From Mycobacterium sp. E1747 (GTDB lineage: Bacteria > Actinomycetota > Actinomycetes > Mycobacteriales > Mycobacteriaceae): a stretch of DNA of 64,000 nt. Of the stretch, positions 1-8,566 are shown in pieces. The notes under the pieces were generated by a model. It searched no databases, was not told the DNA's origin, and saw only the letters and a program-made list of their open reading frames with translations. How positions within the stretch are numbered: the first letter of the stretch is position 1; every line of letters starts with the position of its first letter. Made by a program: the position numbers and the translations under genes. Location of the stretch: assembly GCF_001667775.1 (NCBI RefSeq), contig NZ_LZJI01000040.1, forward strand, positions 80,257 through 144,256, given 5' to 3'.

Positions 1-555
1 CAGACCCGCAACCAGATCGCGGCGCTGCAGCGGCGGCTGGGCACCACCACCGTCTACGTCACCCACGACCAGGTCGAGGCGATGACCATGGGGGATCGCG
101 TCGCGGTTCTGCGCGATGGCGTGCTGCAACAGTTTGCCGCCCCACGCGAGCTGTACCGCAACCCGGTCAACGTCTTCGTCGCGGGATTCATCGGGTCCCC
201 GGCAATGAACCTGTTCACCCTGCCGATCGTCGATTCGTCTGTTTCGTTGGGGGATTGGCGCATCCCGATACCGCGGGAGCTCACCGGTACCGCGGGTGAG
301 GTCGTCGTGGGGGTGCGCCCCGAGCATTTCGAGCTGGGCGGTCAGGGCGTCGAGATGGAGGTCGACGTGGTCGAGGAACTGGGAGCGGACGCCTACTTGT
401 ACGGTCGAATCACCGGTTCCGGCAAGGTCATCGACCAGCCCGTGGTGGCGCGCGCCGATGGGCGCCGGCCTCCGCAAAAGGGCAGCCGGGTGCGCCTGCA
501 CCCGGAACCGGGACACCTGCACTTCTTCGGTGTCGACGGCCAACGAATCTGCTGA
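1..555 (+). CDS. Sugar ABC transporter ATP-binding protein, C-terminal part (partial)
   Basis: The reading frame is open from base 1 and ends at a TGA at 553-555, so only the last ~184 codons are present and the Walker A and signature motifs lie outside the window. The visible part begins in the helical region, then shows the switch histidine in TVYVTHDQVEAMTMGDRV, typical of the MalK/UgpC/SugC family, followed by the GAPRELYxNPxNxFVAGFIGSPAMN linker and a TOBE-like domain. The protein would energise uptake of a sugar or glycerophosphodiester through a membrane permease. The patatin gene follows after 12 bases, an order I recall from M. tuberculosis Rv2038c-Rv2037c. The substrate cannot be read from this fragment. 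Confidence 0.9.
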   Translation, partial: QTRNQIAALQRRLGTTTVYVTHDQVEAMTMGDRVAVLRDGVLQQFAAPRELYRNPVNVFVAGFIGSPAMNLFTLPIVDSSVSLGDWRIPIPRELTGTAGEVVVGVRPEHFELGGQGVEMEVDVVEELGADAYLYGRITGSGKVIDQPVVARADGRRPPQKGSRVRLHPEPGHLHFFGVDGQRIC

Positions 556-567
556 GGGGGCACGGCT

Positions 568-1638
568 ATGGCGGACGTGAGTACATCGCGCGCCGATCTG
601 GTTTGCGAAGGCGGCGGCGTCCGGGGCATCGGGCTGGTCGGGGCGGTCGACGCGCTGGCCCAGGCCGGCTACCGGTTCCCGCGGGTGGCGGGCAGCAGCG
701 CGGGCTCGGTCGTCGCGTCGCTGGTGGCGGCGCTAGAGGTCGCGGGCGAACCGCTGAGCCGACTGGTGGAAGTGATGCGGTCGATCGACTACCGGAAGTT
801 TCTGGATCGCAGCATGATCGGGCGCGTGCCGGTGATCGGCGGAGCGCTGTCGTTGCTGGTGTCGGACGGTGTGTACCGCGGGGCGTACTTGGAGCGGTTG
901 CTCGAGGGATTGCTGGCCGACTTGGGCGTGCGGACCTTCGGCGACTTGCGCACGGGCGAAGAGCCGGAACAGTTCGCATGGTCGCTCGTGGTGACGGCCA
1001 GTGATCTGTCCCGGCGCCGGCTGGTGCGCATTCCCTGGGACCTCGGTTCCTACGGCATCGACCCCGACGACTTCTCGGTGGCCCGTGCCGTGCATGCCTC
1101 GTCGGCGATTCCGTATGTTTTCCAACCCGTCGGGGTGGGCGGCGCTACCTGGGTCGACGGCGGCTTGCTGTCCGATTTCCCGGTGGAGTTGTTCGACCGC
1201 CCGGGGGCGGAGCCGCGCTGGCCGACATTCGGGATCCGACTGTCCGCGCGTCCGGGGATCCCGCCCACGCATCCGGTTCACGGTCCAGTCTCGTTGGGAA
1301 TCGCCGCGATCGAGACACTGGTGAGCAATCAGGACAACGCGTACATCGACGATCCGTGCACCGTTCGGCGCACCATCTTCGTTCCCGCCGACGAGGTCAG
1401 CCCGATCGACTTCGATATCACCTCGGAGCAACGCGAGGCCCTGCACCAACGGGGAGTGCAGGCGGGCCAAGACTTTCTGCGGACGTGGAACTACCCGGAT
1501 TACCTCGCGGCGTGCGGTGGCCCGGCGAAAAGCGGGCCTGCGCAGGCTCAAATACCCGGTGAGAGCTATCCCCGCGCGCAGCGGATCTCGTTGAGGCGGT
1601 GTTCGACCCGTTCGACGTCGGAAGGTGACGGCAACTGA
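568..1638 (+). CDS. Patatin-like phospholipase
   Basis: This 356-residue protein has the patatin layout: a glycine-rich oxyanion motif GGGVRG at residues 15-20, the nucleophile elbow GSSAG at 42-46 (Ser44) and a downstream DGG motif in TWVDGGLLSDFP carrying the catalytic Asp of a Ser-Asp dyad. Members hydrolyse acyl esters of phospholipids or neutral lipids. The ATG at 568 has a GGGGG run about 7 bases upstream and lies 12 bases after the ABC ATPase stop, suggesting co-transcription. No signal peptide is visible. Its last 73 bases overlap the convergent DUF3349 gene. It resembles Rv2037c by context and length. The lipid substrate is unknown. Confidence 0.88.
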   Translation: MADVSTSRADLVCEGGGVRGIGLVGAVDALAQAGYRFPRVAGSSAGSVVASLVAALEVAGEPLSRLVEVMRSIDYRKFLDRSMIGRVPVIGGALSLLVSDGVYRGAYLERLLEGLLADLGVRTFGDLRTGEEPEQFAWSLVVTASDLSRRRLVRIPWDLGSYGIDPDDFSVARAVHASSAIPYVFQPVGVGGATWVDGGLLSDFPVELFDRPGAEPRWPTFGIRLSARPGIPPTHPVHGPVSLGIAAIETLVSNQDNAYIDDPCTVRRTIFVPADEVSPIDFDITSEQREALHQRGVQAGQDFLRTWNYPDYLAACGGPAKSGPAQAQIPGESYPRAQRISLRRCSTRSTSEGDGN

Positions 1639-1856
1639 TTGGTGACCCGGGTGATTTCCACTCCGATATCAACGGGATTGATCGGCCAGAATTGGCGCCT
1701 CATGAGTTTGCTTGCGATGGCGCGGATCTCGTCCTCGCTCAGTCGTCGCCGAGCCAGGGCCGCCAAGGGGGAATGTCCGGTCGTTGGCATGCCGGCGGGA
1801 TAGCCGGCCCGCACGAAAGCCACGATGCTCGACACCCAAAGGGCCAGGTCCATCAT
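1566..1856 (-). CDS. DUF3349 family small protein
   Basis: The 96-residue product matches, from memory, the mycobacterial DUF3349 family in length and pattern: a hydrophobic start with FVRAGYPAGMP, a central LAALARRRLSEDEI segment and a C-terminal DIGVEITRVTNQLPSPSDVERV helix. Members are small helical proteins of unknown function with several paralogues per genome. The gene is convergent with the patatin gene and overlaps its 3' end by 73 bases, so the C-terminus is coded inside another gene. Two adjacent ATG codons (1851-1856) could start it. The 214 bases beyond it carry no other gene before the DUF3097 start. Confidence 0.75.
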   Translation of the reverse strand: MMDLALWVSSIVAFVRAGYPAGMPTTGHSPLAALARRRLSEDEIRAIASKLMRRQFWPINPVDIGVEITRVTNQLPSPSDVERVEHRLNEIRCARG

Positions 1857-2070
1857 CCCACCTCGCTCACCGCCGCTCGAGAATGAGCAGCAGTTCTTAC
1901 GAATAGCAACGTACCATCGGCAATGTCATCAGCTCAGTAACGCCACACAGTTAAAACACACTTTTTACGGCCCGGCGACGTACCGCAATAACGAGCGATC
2001 TTCGCCACGATGCGGCCCTGGCGGGCGCGCCGTAACGACGTTTGACAGCAAGGCTTTCTACTATTGCCGC

Positions 2071-2904
2071 GTGGCTGATCGCTATGGAACCGATGTCCTT
2101 GCCGCGGGCCGGCGCAAGCCCCGCTCGACCGAGCACCCGGCCGAGCTCGGCCTGGTGGTCGAGGACGCGCAGACGGGTTACGTCGGGGCGGTGGTGCGAG
2201 TCGAGTACGGGCGGGTCGACCTGGAGGACCGCCGCGGGCACGTGCGTGGCTTTCCCTTGGGCCCTGGCTATTTGCTCGATGGCCGGCCGGTGATCCTCAC
2301 GGCGCCACGCCGTGCGGCGCCCGCGGGCCCCACCCGAACGGCGTCGGGCTCGGTGGCCGTGCCGGGCGCGCGCGCCCGGGTCGCCCGGGCCAGCCGGATC
2401 TACGTCGAGGGCCGCCACGACGCCGAACTCATCGCGCAGGTGTGGGGCGAGGACCTGCGGATCGAAGGGGTCGTCGTCGAGCACCTCGGCGGCGTGGACG
2501 ACTTGGCGGACATCGTGGCGGAATTCGCGCCCCGCCCGGAATGCCGGCTCGGGGTGCTGGTCGATCACCTCGTCGCGGGTTCCAAGGAGGCGCGGATCGC
2601 CGACGTCGTCCGGCGGGGGCCGGGCGGCAGTCACACCCTGGTGGTCGGTCATCCCTACGTCGACATCTGGCAGGCCGTCAAGCCCGAGCGGCTCGGCCTG
2701 GCCGTCTGGCCGGACGTGCCGCGCCACATCGAGTGGAAGCGCGGCGCATGTCACGCGCTCGGCTTGCCGCACGCGACCCAGGCGGACATCGCCAGGGCCT
2801 GGCGCCATATCCGTTCGCGGGTGCGCGATTGGAATGACCTCGAGCCCGCGCTGATCGGCCGGGTCGAGGAGCTGATCGACTTCGTGACGCAGCCGGCCCC
2901 GTGA
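2071..2904 (+). CDS. DUF3097 family protein
   Basis: The frame is open further upstream, but the conserved protein begins at the GTG at 2071 (VADRYGTDVL), giving 277 residues. It shows the hallmarks I recall for actinobacterial DUF3097: ELGLVVEDAQTGYVGAVVRVE, the TASGSVAVPGARARVARASR block, IYVEGRHDAEL, GVLVDHLVAGSKE, VVGHPYVDIWQAVKP and a final LIGRVEELIDFVTQ. The alternation of EGRHD and DHL acidic motifs resembles a Toprim-type nucleotide-processing fold, but that is inference; the function is unknown. Its stop overlaps the GTG start of efeO by 4 bases, so the two are probably translated together. The bases upstream show only a weak ribosome site. Confidence 0.8.
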   Translation: MADRYGTDVLAAGRRKPRSTEHPAELGLVVEDAQTGYVGAVVRVEYGRVDLEDRRGHVRGFPLGPGYLLDGRPVILTAPRRAAPAGPTRTASGSVAVPGARARVARASRIYVEGRHDAELIAQVWGEDLRIEGVVVEHLGGVDDLADIVAEFAPRPECRLGVLVDHLVAGSKEARIADVVRRGPGGSHTLVVGHPYVDIWQAVKPERLGLAVWPDVPRHIEWKRGACHALGLPHATQADIARAWRHIRSRVRDWNDLEPALIGRVEELIDFVTQPAP

Positions 2905-4136
2905 CTGGCCAGCGCCGGGCAGGGAGGCGACGCTGTCGCGGATTACCGCGAGCGGCGGCGGCCCTGGCCGTGGCCGCGACGACCGCCTGCAGTCCGTCCG
3001 GCGGCGAGGTGAGCCGCGGGAACCCCGGCGCTGCGAACGCGGTGCGAGTGACTCTCGCCGACCGGGGCGGCAAAGAGGCCTGCGCGCTGGACAACACGAA
3101 CCTCGCCGCCGGCCCGGTGACATTCACGGTCGCCAACACGAACGCACCCGGCATCAGCGAAGTCGAGTTACTCAAGGGCGAACGGATCGTCGGCGAGAAG
3201 GAGGACCTGGCACCCGGGCTGGACCCGGCGTCGTTCACCGTGACTCTCGACGGCGGCTCGTATCAGCTGTATTGCCCCGGCGCGAGCAACGAATACCAGA
3301 CGTTGACGGTCACCGGGCGGGCGGCGGTGGGGCCGACCGGCGGCATCGCGGACACCCTCAACCGGGGCACCAAGGACTACGCCGCATACGTCGTCCAGCA
3401 GATCGGTCAGCTCGGCGACGGGGTCAAGGCACTCGACGCGGCGGTGCGTGCCGGCAACGTCGACGCCGCGAAGGCCGCCTACGCCAAAGCGCGCTCCTTC
3501 TGGGAGCGTTCGGAGTCCGCCGTTGAGGGCTTCATCTTGCTGGGCTTCGCGGTCGGCGACAACGCGGGCCGCCTCGACTACCTGATCGACATGCGAGAGT
3601 CCACCCCCGTCGACGCGAAGGTCGGCTGGAAGGGTTTCCATGCCATCGAACGCGACCTCTGGCAGGGCGGCGCGATTACGCCCGCCACGTCGGCTCTGAG
3701 CTCCGAACTGGTCGGCAACGTGGGCAAGTTGACCGCCATCGTCGCCCTCTTGCAGTACAAGCCCGAGGATCTGGCAAACGGCGCCGGCGACCTCATCGAG
3801 GAGATCCAGAACACCAAGATCACCGGAGAGGAGGAGGCTTTCAGCCACATCGACCTCGTCGACTTCTCCGCCAACGTGGAAGGCGCTCGGCAGGCCTACG
3901 CATCGCTGCGGCCGGGCCTGGAGAAGATCGACGGCAATCTCGTCGGCCAGATCGATCGCCAATTCCGCACGGTGCTGGACACTTTGGACGGATACCGCGA
4001 TCCGACCGCGTTGGGTGGCTTCCGGACCTACACCCCGGCGCTGCGAGCCACCGACGCCGCAAAGCTGACCGCGATCATTCAGCCGTTGCACCAGAGCCTG
4101 TCGGCGGTCGCCCCAAAAGTGGTGTCGGCGGGCTGA
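2901..4136 (+). CDS. efeO: EfeO-type iron-uptake lipoprotein (cupredoxin + M75 domain)
   Basis: The 411-residue protein starts at GTG 2901, overlapping the previous stop. Residues 1-33 form an export signal ending in a weak lipobox (VAATTAC), so it is probably a surface lipoprotein. An N-terminal cupredoxin-like domain (about 45-140) ends in YQLYCPGASNEYQ, and the C-terminal part is an imelysin/M75-like domain with the HxxE motif in GFHAIERDLW near residue 247. EfeO works with the permease EfeU and the peroxidase EfeB in acid-induced ferrous or ferric iron uptake. The efeB gene follows 2 bases later. No EfeU permease is seen here. Family assignment is firm; iron as substrate is by family knowledge. 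Confidence 0.92.
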   Translation: MTGQRRAGRRRCRGLPRAAAALAVAATTACSPSGGEVSRGNPGAANAVRVTLADRGGKEACALDNTNLAAGPVTFTVANTNAPGISEVELLKGERIVGEKEDLAPGLDPASFTVTLDGGSYQLYCPGASNEYQTLTVTGRAAVGPTGGIADTLNRGTKDYAAYVVQQIGQLGDGVKALDAAVRAGNVDAAKAAYAKARSFWERSESAVEGFILLGFAVGDNAGRLDYLIDMRESTPVDAKVGWKGFHAIERDLWQGGAITPATSALSSELVGNVGKLTAIVALLQYKPEDLANGAGDLIEEIQNTKITGEEEAFSHIDLVDFSANVEGARQAYASLRPGLEKIDGNLVGQIDRQFRTVLDTLDGYRDPTALGGFRTYTPALRATDAAKLTAIIQPLHQSLSAVAPKVVSAG

Positions 4137-4138
4137 CC

Positions 4139-5422
4139 GTGAGCGAGCGGGCGGCCAAACCCGATGAAGGCGTGCTGGTTTCGCGTCGACGGATGCTCGG
4201 CGGCGCCGTGGTGGCCGGTCTCACCGGCGCCGCCGGTGCAGGGGCGGCCGGTTACGCGCTGGCCGGGCGTGATGGCGGCGGCGCGGTCGCCGGGGGCGAT
4301 GACGACGTTGACTTGGGCCGCAGCTACCCCTTCTACGGCCAGCCGCATCAGGGCGGAATCGCCACGCCGCCACAGCGTTACGCCGAGTTCATGTCGTTCT
4401 CGCTGGCCGCCGGAGCTCAGCGCGCGGACTTGCAAACGCTGCTGGCACGCTGGTCGGCCGCGGCCGCGATCCTGCAGCAGGGAAAGCCCGTCGGCACCGT
4501 GCAACCACGGGTCGACGTGCAGCCACCCGTCGATACCGGGGAGGCATTCGGACTCAGTCCGGCCCGCCTCACCGTCACCATCGGCCTGGGGCCGGCGCTG
4601 TTCGGCGATCGGTTCGGACTCGCGCCGCGGCGGCCCGCCGTGTTCACCGACTTGCCGCCGCTCAACGGGGACAACCTCGACCCGCGCCTGCGCGGCGGCG
4701 ATCTGTCCGTCCAGGCGTGCGCCGACGATCCGCAGGTCTGCTACCACGCCGTGCGGAACCTGGCCCGCCTGGGCCGCGACATCGTGTCGCCGTCCTGGGC
4801 GGTGCTGGGATTCGGACGAGCCTCAGCCGGACCGGGCCAGCACACCCCGCGAAACCTGTTGGGCTTCAAAGACGGAACCCGCAACGTCGCCACGGCGGCA
4901 GAGTACGACCGATTCGTCTGGGTCCGGGACAGCGACCAGCCGTGGATGAACGGCGGAACGTATCAGGTGGTGCGCAAGATCAGGATGCTCCTCGAGACGT
5001 GGGACGTCGACCGCATCGGCAATCAGCAGCGGATCTTCGGCCGCACCAAAGAAGAGGGTGCACCGCTGAGCGGCAGGGACGAATTCGATGCCCCCGACTT
5101 CGCGGCCACGGGCGCCGACGGTAACCCGCTCATCGATCCGACGTCGCACGTCGCCTTGGTCGCCCGCGAGAACAACGACGGCATCATGATTCGGCGCCGG
5201 TCCTACAACTACACCGACGGCCTCGACGCCAACGGTCAGCTCAACGCCGGGCTGCTGTTCGTTTCGTATCAAAAAGATCCGCAAGATTTTATTCGCCTGC
5301 AGAACCGGTTGGGCGCCCACGACCTGCTGAACGAATACATCCGCCACATCGGCTCAGCAATCTTCGCGGTACCGCCCGCGCCCGCCGAAGGCCATTACAT
5401 CGGGCAAAACCTTTTCGGCTAA
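4139..5422 (+). CDS. efeB: EfeB/DyP-type heme peroxidase with Tat signal
   Basis: This 427-residue protein starts at GTG 4139, two bases after efeO. A Tat signal (SRRRMLGGAVVAGLTGAAGA) shows folded export, as expected for heme-loaded EfeB. The DyP motif GFKDG (GxxDG) near residue 241 carries the distal Asp. The proximal heme His is probably in SHVALVARENN near residue 335, followed by the conserved IRRRSYNYTDG block. EfeB oxidises or removes iron at the cell surface for the EfeUOB system, though many DyP enzymes accept dyes and lignin-like substrates. The tight efeO-efeB pairing supports an iron role. Length is normal for the family. Confidence 0.93.
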   Translation: MSERAAKPDEGVLVSRRRMLGGAVVAGLTGAAGAGAAGYALAGRDGGGAVAGGDDDVDLGRSYPFYGQPHQGGIATPPQRYAEFMSFSLAAGAQRADLQTLLARWSAAAAILQQGKPVGTVQPRVDVQPPVDTGEAFGLSPARLTVTIGLGPALFGDRFGLAPRRPAVFTDLPPLNGDNLDPRLRGGDLSVQACADDPQVCYHAVRNLARLGRDIVSPSWAVLGFGRASAGPGQHTPRNLLGFKDGTRNVATAAEYDRFVWVRDSDQPWMNGGTYQVVRKIRMLLETWDVDRIGNQQRIFGRTKEEGAPLSGRDEFDAPDFAATGADGNPLIDPTSHVALVARENNDGIMIRRRSYNYTDGLDANGQLNAGLLFVSYQKDPQDFIRLQNRLGAHDLLNEYIRHIGSAIFAVPPAPAEGHYIGQNLFG

Positions 5423-5584
5423 GCAAATCTCGTTGAGCGCCGGGGGCCGCTCGACGGGTCGGGTTTCGGCCGTGTGAGCAATCGTGTCGGTCAGGTAAAT
5501 CAAAACCGTCCGCCGTCACACATCGGCCGCCGCCGAGCACTAACTCCGTGAAGCCGCAAGATCAGCAAGAACGGAGGGATTTCC

Positions 5585-6109
5585 ATGACCGACGCGTTAG
5601 TCATCGACGCCGAAGGCCTCGACAAACTGTCGTGTAACGCCAGGGCCAACCCGGAGACCGGCAAGAAGACCCTGAAAGCCAAGACCGTCTGCGAGACGGG
5701 GTTCCGGAACATGACCTACGTCCGCGACCTGGCGCCGATGCTGGTGGGTGAGCCGCCCGCTTTGCTCGGTGATGACTCCGCGCCCAACCCCTCCGAGACC
5801 GCCCTGGCCGCCCTGGGTTCTTGCGTCTCGGTGGGCTTGTTGGCGAATGCGACGCATCGTGGGGTGACGCTGACCAAGATCGAGGTCGAGATGGAAGGCG
5901 ACATCGACATCTCCGCGGTGTGGGGTGTGGGCGACACTCCCGACGGAAAACGTCTCGGCTTCAGCGCGGTCCGCTGCCGGGTGACGCTGGCCGGGGACGC
6001 CGACAAGGCGACCCTCAAGGAAATCCACGACAACGCCATCGCCTGGTCACCCGTGGTGAACACGTTCCGCAACCCGGTCACCGTCGACTCGGCATTGTTC
6101 GCCGAATAG
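5585..6109 (+). CDS. OsmC family peroxiredoxin-like protein
   Basis: The 174-residue product shows OsmC family features: a Gly/Pro-rich segment DDSAPNPSETALAALGSC with the conserved first Cys, followed by a long helix and a C-terminal SPVVNTFRNPV block where many members carry a second Cys; here that region has no Cys. OsmC/Ohr proteins reduce organic hydroperoxides with two cysteines, so this one may be a one-Cys variant or have another function. ATG 5585 has a strong GGAGGG ribosome site 6 bases upstream. The cyanase gene starts 22 bases after its stop, so it may be the first gene of that operon. Confidence 0.85.
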   Translation: MTDALVIDAEGLDKLSCNARANPETGKKTLKAKTVCETGFRNMTYVRDLAPMLVGEPPALLGDDSAPNPSETALAALGSCVSVGLLANATHRGVTLTKIEVEMEGDIDISAVWGVGDTPDGKRLGFSAVRCRVTLAGDADKATLKEIHDNAIAWSPVVNTFRNPVTVDSALFAE

Positions 6110-6131
6110 GCATGGGGACGGGAAGGCTGCT

Positions 6132-6605
6132 GTGGCAACTGCATTGACGAAGACCGATCTCGCCGAGGTCGTGAGGCGGGTCCGCGCCGCGCGGGGGTTG
6201 AGCTGGGCGAAAATCGCCGAGTCCATCGGCAAGGACCCCGTATGGACCGTGGCGGCGCTCCTCGGGCAGCACCCGCTGACCGCCGGTGACGCATCAACGG
6301 TCGCATCGCTGCTTGGCCTCGATGACGAGGCGGTCGCGGTGTTGCAACTGATGCCGTATCGGGGCGGCGATGCCAAAATGGCGACAGACCCGACGATCTA
6401 CCGATTCCATGAGGCGCTGGCCGTCTACGGCCCCGCGATCAAGGAACTCATCCACGAGGAATTCGGTGACGGCATCATGAGCGCGATCAACTTTCAGCTG
6501 AGCGTGCGGAGGCGCCCACACCCCGACGGCGACAGAGTGGTCGTCACTTTCGACGGCAAGTTCCTCGACTACGCGTGGAAGCACTCGGCCCAGGAGGTCA
6601 TATGA
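6132..6605 (+). CDS. cynS: Cyanate hydratase (cyanase)
   Basis: The 157-residue protein matches cyanase throughout. The N-terminal half is a helix-turn-helix-like domain (LSWAKIAESIGKD), and the C-terminal half holds the active site, with Arg91 and Glu94 in YRFHEAL and Ser117 in GIMSAINF, corresponding to Arg96, Glu99 and Ser122 of E. coli CynS. It ends in the usual FDGKFLDYAW. The enzyme converts cyanate and bicarbonate to carbamate and CO2, yielding ammonia. The start is GTG 6132. Its stop overlaps the ATG of the acyl-CoA dehydrogenase-like gene. No CynT carbonic anhydrase, CynX or CynR is seen; an ECF sigma factor and an FNT channel accompany it instead. Confidence 0.95.
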   Translation: MATALTKTDLAEVVRRVRAARGLSWAKIAESIGKDPVWTVAALLGQHPLTAGDASTVASLLGLDDEAVAVLQLMPYRGGDAKMATDPTIYRFHEALAVYGPAIKELIHEEFGDGIMSAINFQLSVRRRPHPDGDRVVVTFDGKFLDYAWKHSAQEVI

Positions 6606-7669
6606 CTGCGACGCTGAACCCGCCGGCCGGCCAATTGGATGTCGGACTGTTGGCGGACATCCGGGCCCACGCCGGGGCGCTGGACCGCGGCGATCATCAC
6701 TCCCGCCGCAGCTTCACCGCCCTGGGTGCGGCCGGTCTGCTCGGGGTGGGAGCACCCGCCAACGCCGACGGCAGGCTCCCCGAGATGGCCGAGGTGGTCC
6801 GGCTGATCTCCGGGGAATGCATGAGCACCGGGTTCTCGCTGTGGGCCCACCGGATGGCGGTGGAATACTTGCTCACGGCCGCAACGCCTTTCAGTGCCGG
6901 CGCTGCCGAGCCACTCCTCGCCGGCACCACGCTGGGGGTGACCGCGATGGCATCGGCGTTCAAGGAGGCCGCGGGTTGCGGCAGCGTCGACTTGACGGCC
7001 ACGCCGGTCGACAGTGGCTACCGGGTGTCCGGTCCGATCAGGTGGGCGAGCAACCTCTACCCCGATTCGACAATGGTGACCGCGGTGCGCACCGATGCCG
7101 GAGAGCGACTTATCGTGGCTCTGCCGCTGAACACGCCGGGCGTGGCGGTCGGCGACCACTTCGAGCTGCTGGCCATGGGCAGCACCGCCTCGTCCAACCT
7201 CAACCTGACCGACGCGTACGTCCCCTCGGCCCAAGTGTTGTCCGGCGATTTCGGGGGCTTCCTGCAAGCGGTCCGCCCGACGTTCCTGATCCTGCAGGCA
7301 GCCATGTGCCTGGGACTGACCAGGACCGCGGTGGAGCAGGCCAAAGACGGCCTCGGCGGCGTCAACGCGGTGTTCAGCGCCCAGGTCGACCACGTCGCCG
7401 AAAAGCTCGCCACCGCGGAGGCCAGACTTGCTGATCTGGCCGCGGCGGTGGGCGGGGACTCCTCGCCCACCAAGCGGGAGCTGTTGTCCCTGCGCCTTGC
7501 CGCGGCCGAATTATCCAGCGCCAGTGCGGATCTCGAGATCCGCACCGCCGGCGGCAAGGGGTATGCGAGCAGGACATCGGCAAGTCGCCGCTACCGGGAG
7601 GCGGCGTTCATCCCCGTCCAGTCGCCGTCCGAAGGGCAGTTGCGCTGGGAGCTGGCCGCATGCGGCTGA
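6602..7669 (+). CDS. Acyl-CoA dehydrogenase-like flavoprotein
   Basis: The conserved protein begins at ATG 6602, inside the cynS stop (ATGA overlap), giving 355 residues; an in-frame upstream extension lies inside cynS and is ignored. The three-part acyl-CoA dehydrogenase fold can be followed: an N-terminal helical domain, a middle domain with VDLTATPVDSGYRVSGPIRW and the MGSTASSNLNLTDAYVP strand, and a helical C-terminal domain ending in YREAAFIPVQSPSEGQLRWEL. This is also the fold of FMN-dependent monooxygenases such as DszC. The usual catalytic Glu of straight-chain dehydrogenases could not be located confidently. Its place between cyanase and a sigma factor suggests a role in C-N compound metabolism, by context only. 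Confidence 0.8.
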   Translation: MTATLNPPAGQLDVGLLADIRAHAGALDRGDHHSRRSFTALGAAGLLGVGAPANADGRLPEMAEVVRLISGECMSTGFSLWAHRMAVEYLLTAATPFSAGAAEPLLAGTTLGVTAMASAFKEAAGCGSVDLTATPVDSGYRVSGPIRWASNLYPDSTMVTAVRTDAGERLIVALPLNTPGVAVGDHFELLAMGSTASSNLNLTDAYVPSAQVLSGDFGGFLQAVRPTFLILQAAMCLGLTRTAVEQAKDGLGGVNAVFSAQVDHVAEKLATAEARLADLAAAVGGDSSPTKRELLSLRLAAAELSSASADLEIRTAGGKGYASRTSASRRYREAAFIPVQSPSEGQLRWELAACG

Positions 7670-7679
7670 GTGCGAGACG

Positions 7680-8300
7680 ATGGTGACCCCGGTGGCGGTG
7701 CCGCCGGGCGGCACCGAATCCGGACGGGTGGTCGGCGGCATTCCGCTGGTCAATCTGGTGCGCGACTTTCACCGGCCGATGGTCAATTTCGCCCGCACCA
7801 TGGTGGATTCGCCGACGGTGGCGGAAGAGGCGGTGCAAGAGGCGTGGGTGCAGGTACTTCAGTCCGCGGATTCCTTCGAGGGCCGCTCGTCGGTCGGGAC
7901 GTGGCTGTTCGGGATCGTCAAGAACACCGCCTCGCGGCACCGCCGCCGGGAATCCCGCATCCGTGACCACGAGGTGCTGTCGGCGGACGATGTCGATCCC
8001 TTGGCGGGTCGCATGCATCCCGCCGGCCATCCCGATGCCGGGCACTGGAGTCTCCCGCCGTCGGGCCGCTTCTTGCCGGAGGACCACACCGTGGAGAACG
8101 AGCTCGTCGGTTACGTCCGCACGGCGCTGGACGCGCTGCCGCAGCGGCAACGGCAACTGGTCATCCTGCGTGACATCGTAGGGACTTCGGCAGGAGAAGC
8201 GGCCGAACTCCTCGAGCTCACCGCCGAAGGCCAGCGCGCGCTGCTCTACCGCGCCCGCGGAAATCTTCGCAACGAATTGGAAAAGCGGTATCTGCGATGA
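7680..8300 (+). CDS. ECF-type RNA polymerase sigma factor
   Basis: ATG 7680 begins a 206-residue sigma-70 family protein of ECF layout; the frame is open further upstream but runs inside the previous gene. Region 2 covers LVRDFHRPMVNFARTMV to SFEGRSSVGTWLFGIVKNTASRHRRR, and region 4 covers ALDALPQRQRQLVILRDIVGTSAGEAAELLELTAEGQRALLYRAR, a typical helix-turn-helix. An unusually long linker of about 45 residues (SADDVDPLAGRMHPAGH...) separates them. The gene lies 10 bases after the flavoprotein gene and overlaps the zinc-finger gene by 4 bases, the usual sigma/anti-sigma arrangement. It probably drives this operon, but no promoter could be assigned. Confidence 0.9.
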   Translation: MVTPVAVPPGGTESGRVVGGIPLVNLVRDFHRPMVNFARTMVDSPTVAEEAVQEAWVQVLQSADSFEGRSSVGTWLFGIVKNTASRHRRRESRIRDHEVLSADDVDPLAGRMHPAGHPDAGHWSLPPSGRFLPEDHTVENELVGYVRTALDALPQRQRQLVILRDIVGTSAGEAAELLELTAEGQRALLYRARGNLRNELEKRYLR

Positions 8301-8566
8301 CCGTCCACGACAACACTGTCCCCGCCATCGACTGCGTCGACTTCGTCCGATTGGTCGATGAACTCGTCGATTCCGACCCCCGGCTGTGGGGCCCCATCGT
8401 CGCCAAGCACCTCGACGAGTGCCCCCCTTGCCTGGTCTACCTACAACAGATGCTCGATCTCAAGATTCTGCTCAGCCACGCCTTCGAGGGGGAGAGACTC
8501 AGCGAGGAGCACGTCTCGGGGGTCATCAACGCGATCAACGCTTTACGGAAAGGCCGACACCGATGA
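8297..8566 (+). CDS. Zinc-finger anti-sigma factor candidate
   Basis: The 89-residue protein starts at ATG 8297 within the sigma-factor stop codon. It contains HLDECPPC, an HxxxCxxC motif like that of zinc-binding anti-sigma (ZAS) domains, preceded by CVDFVRLVDELVDSDPR and followed by a short helical tail ending in ALRKGRHR. It has no membrane segment, so it would be a cytoplasmic regulator that binds and holds the adjacent ECF sigma factor, perhaps releasing it on oxidation or metal loss. The next gene starts inside its stop codon. The role is inferred from motif and neighbours. Confidence 0.82.
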   Translation: MTVHDNTVPAIDCVDFVRLVDELVDSDPRLWGPIVAKHLDECPPCLVYLQQMLDLKILLSHAFEGERLSEEHVSGVINAINALRKGRHR

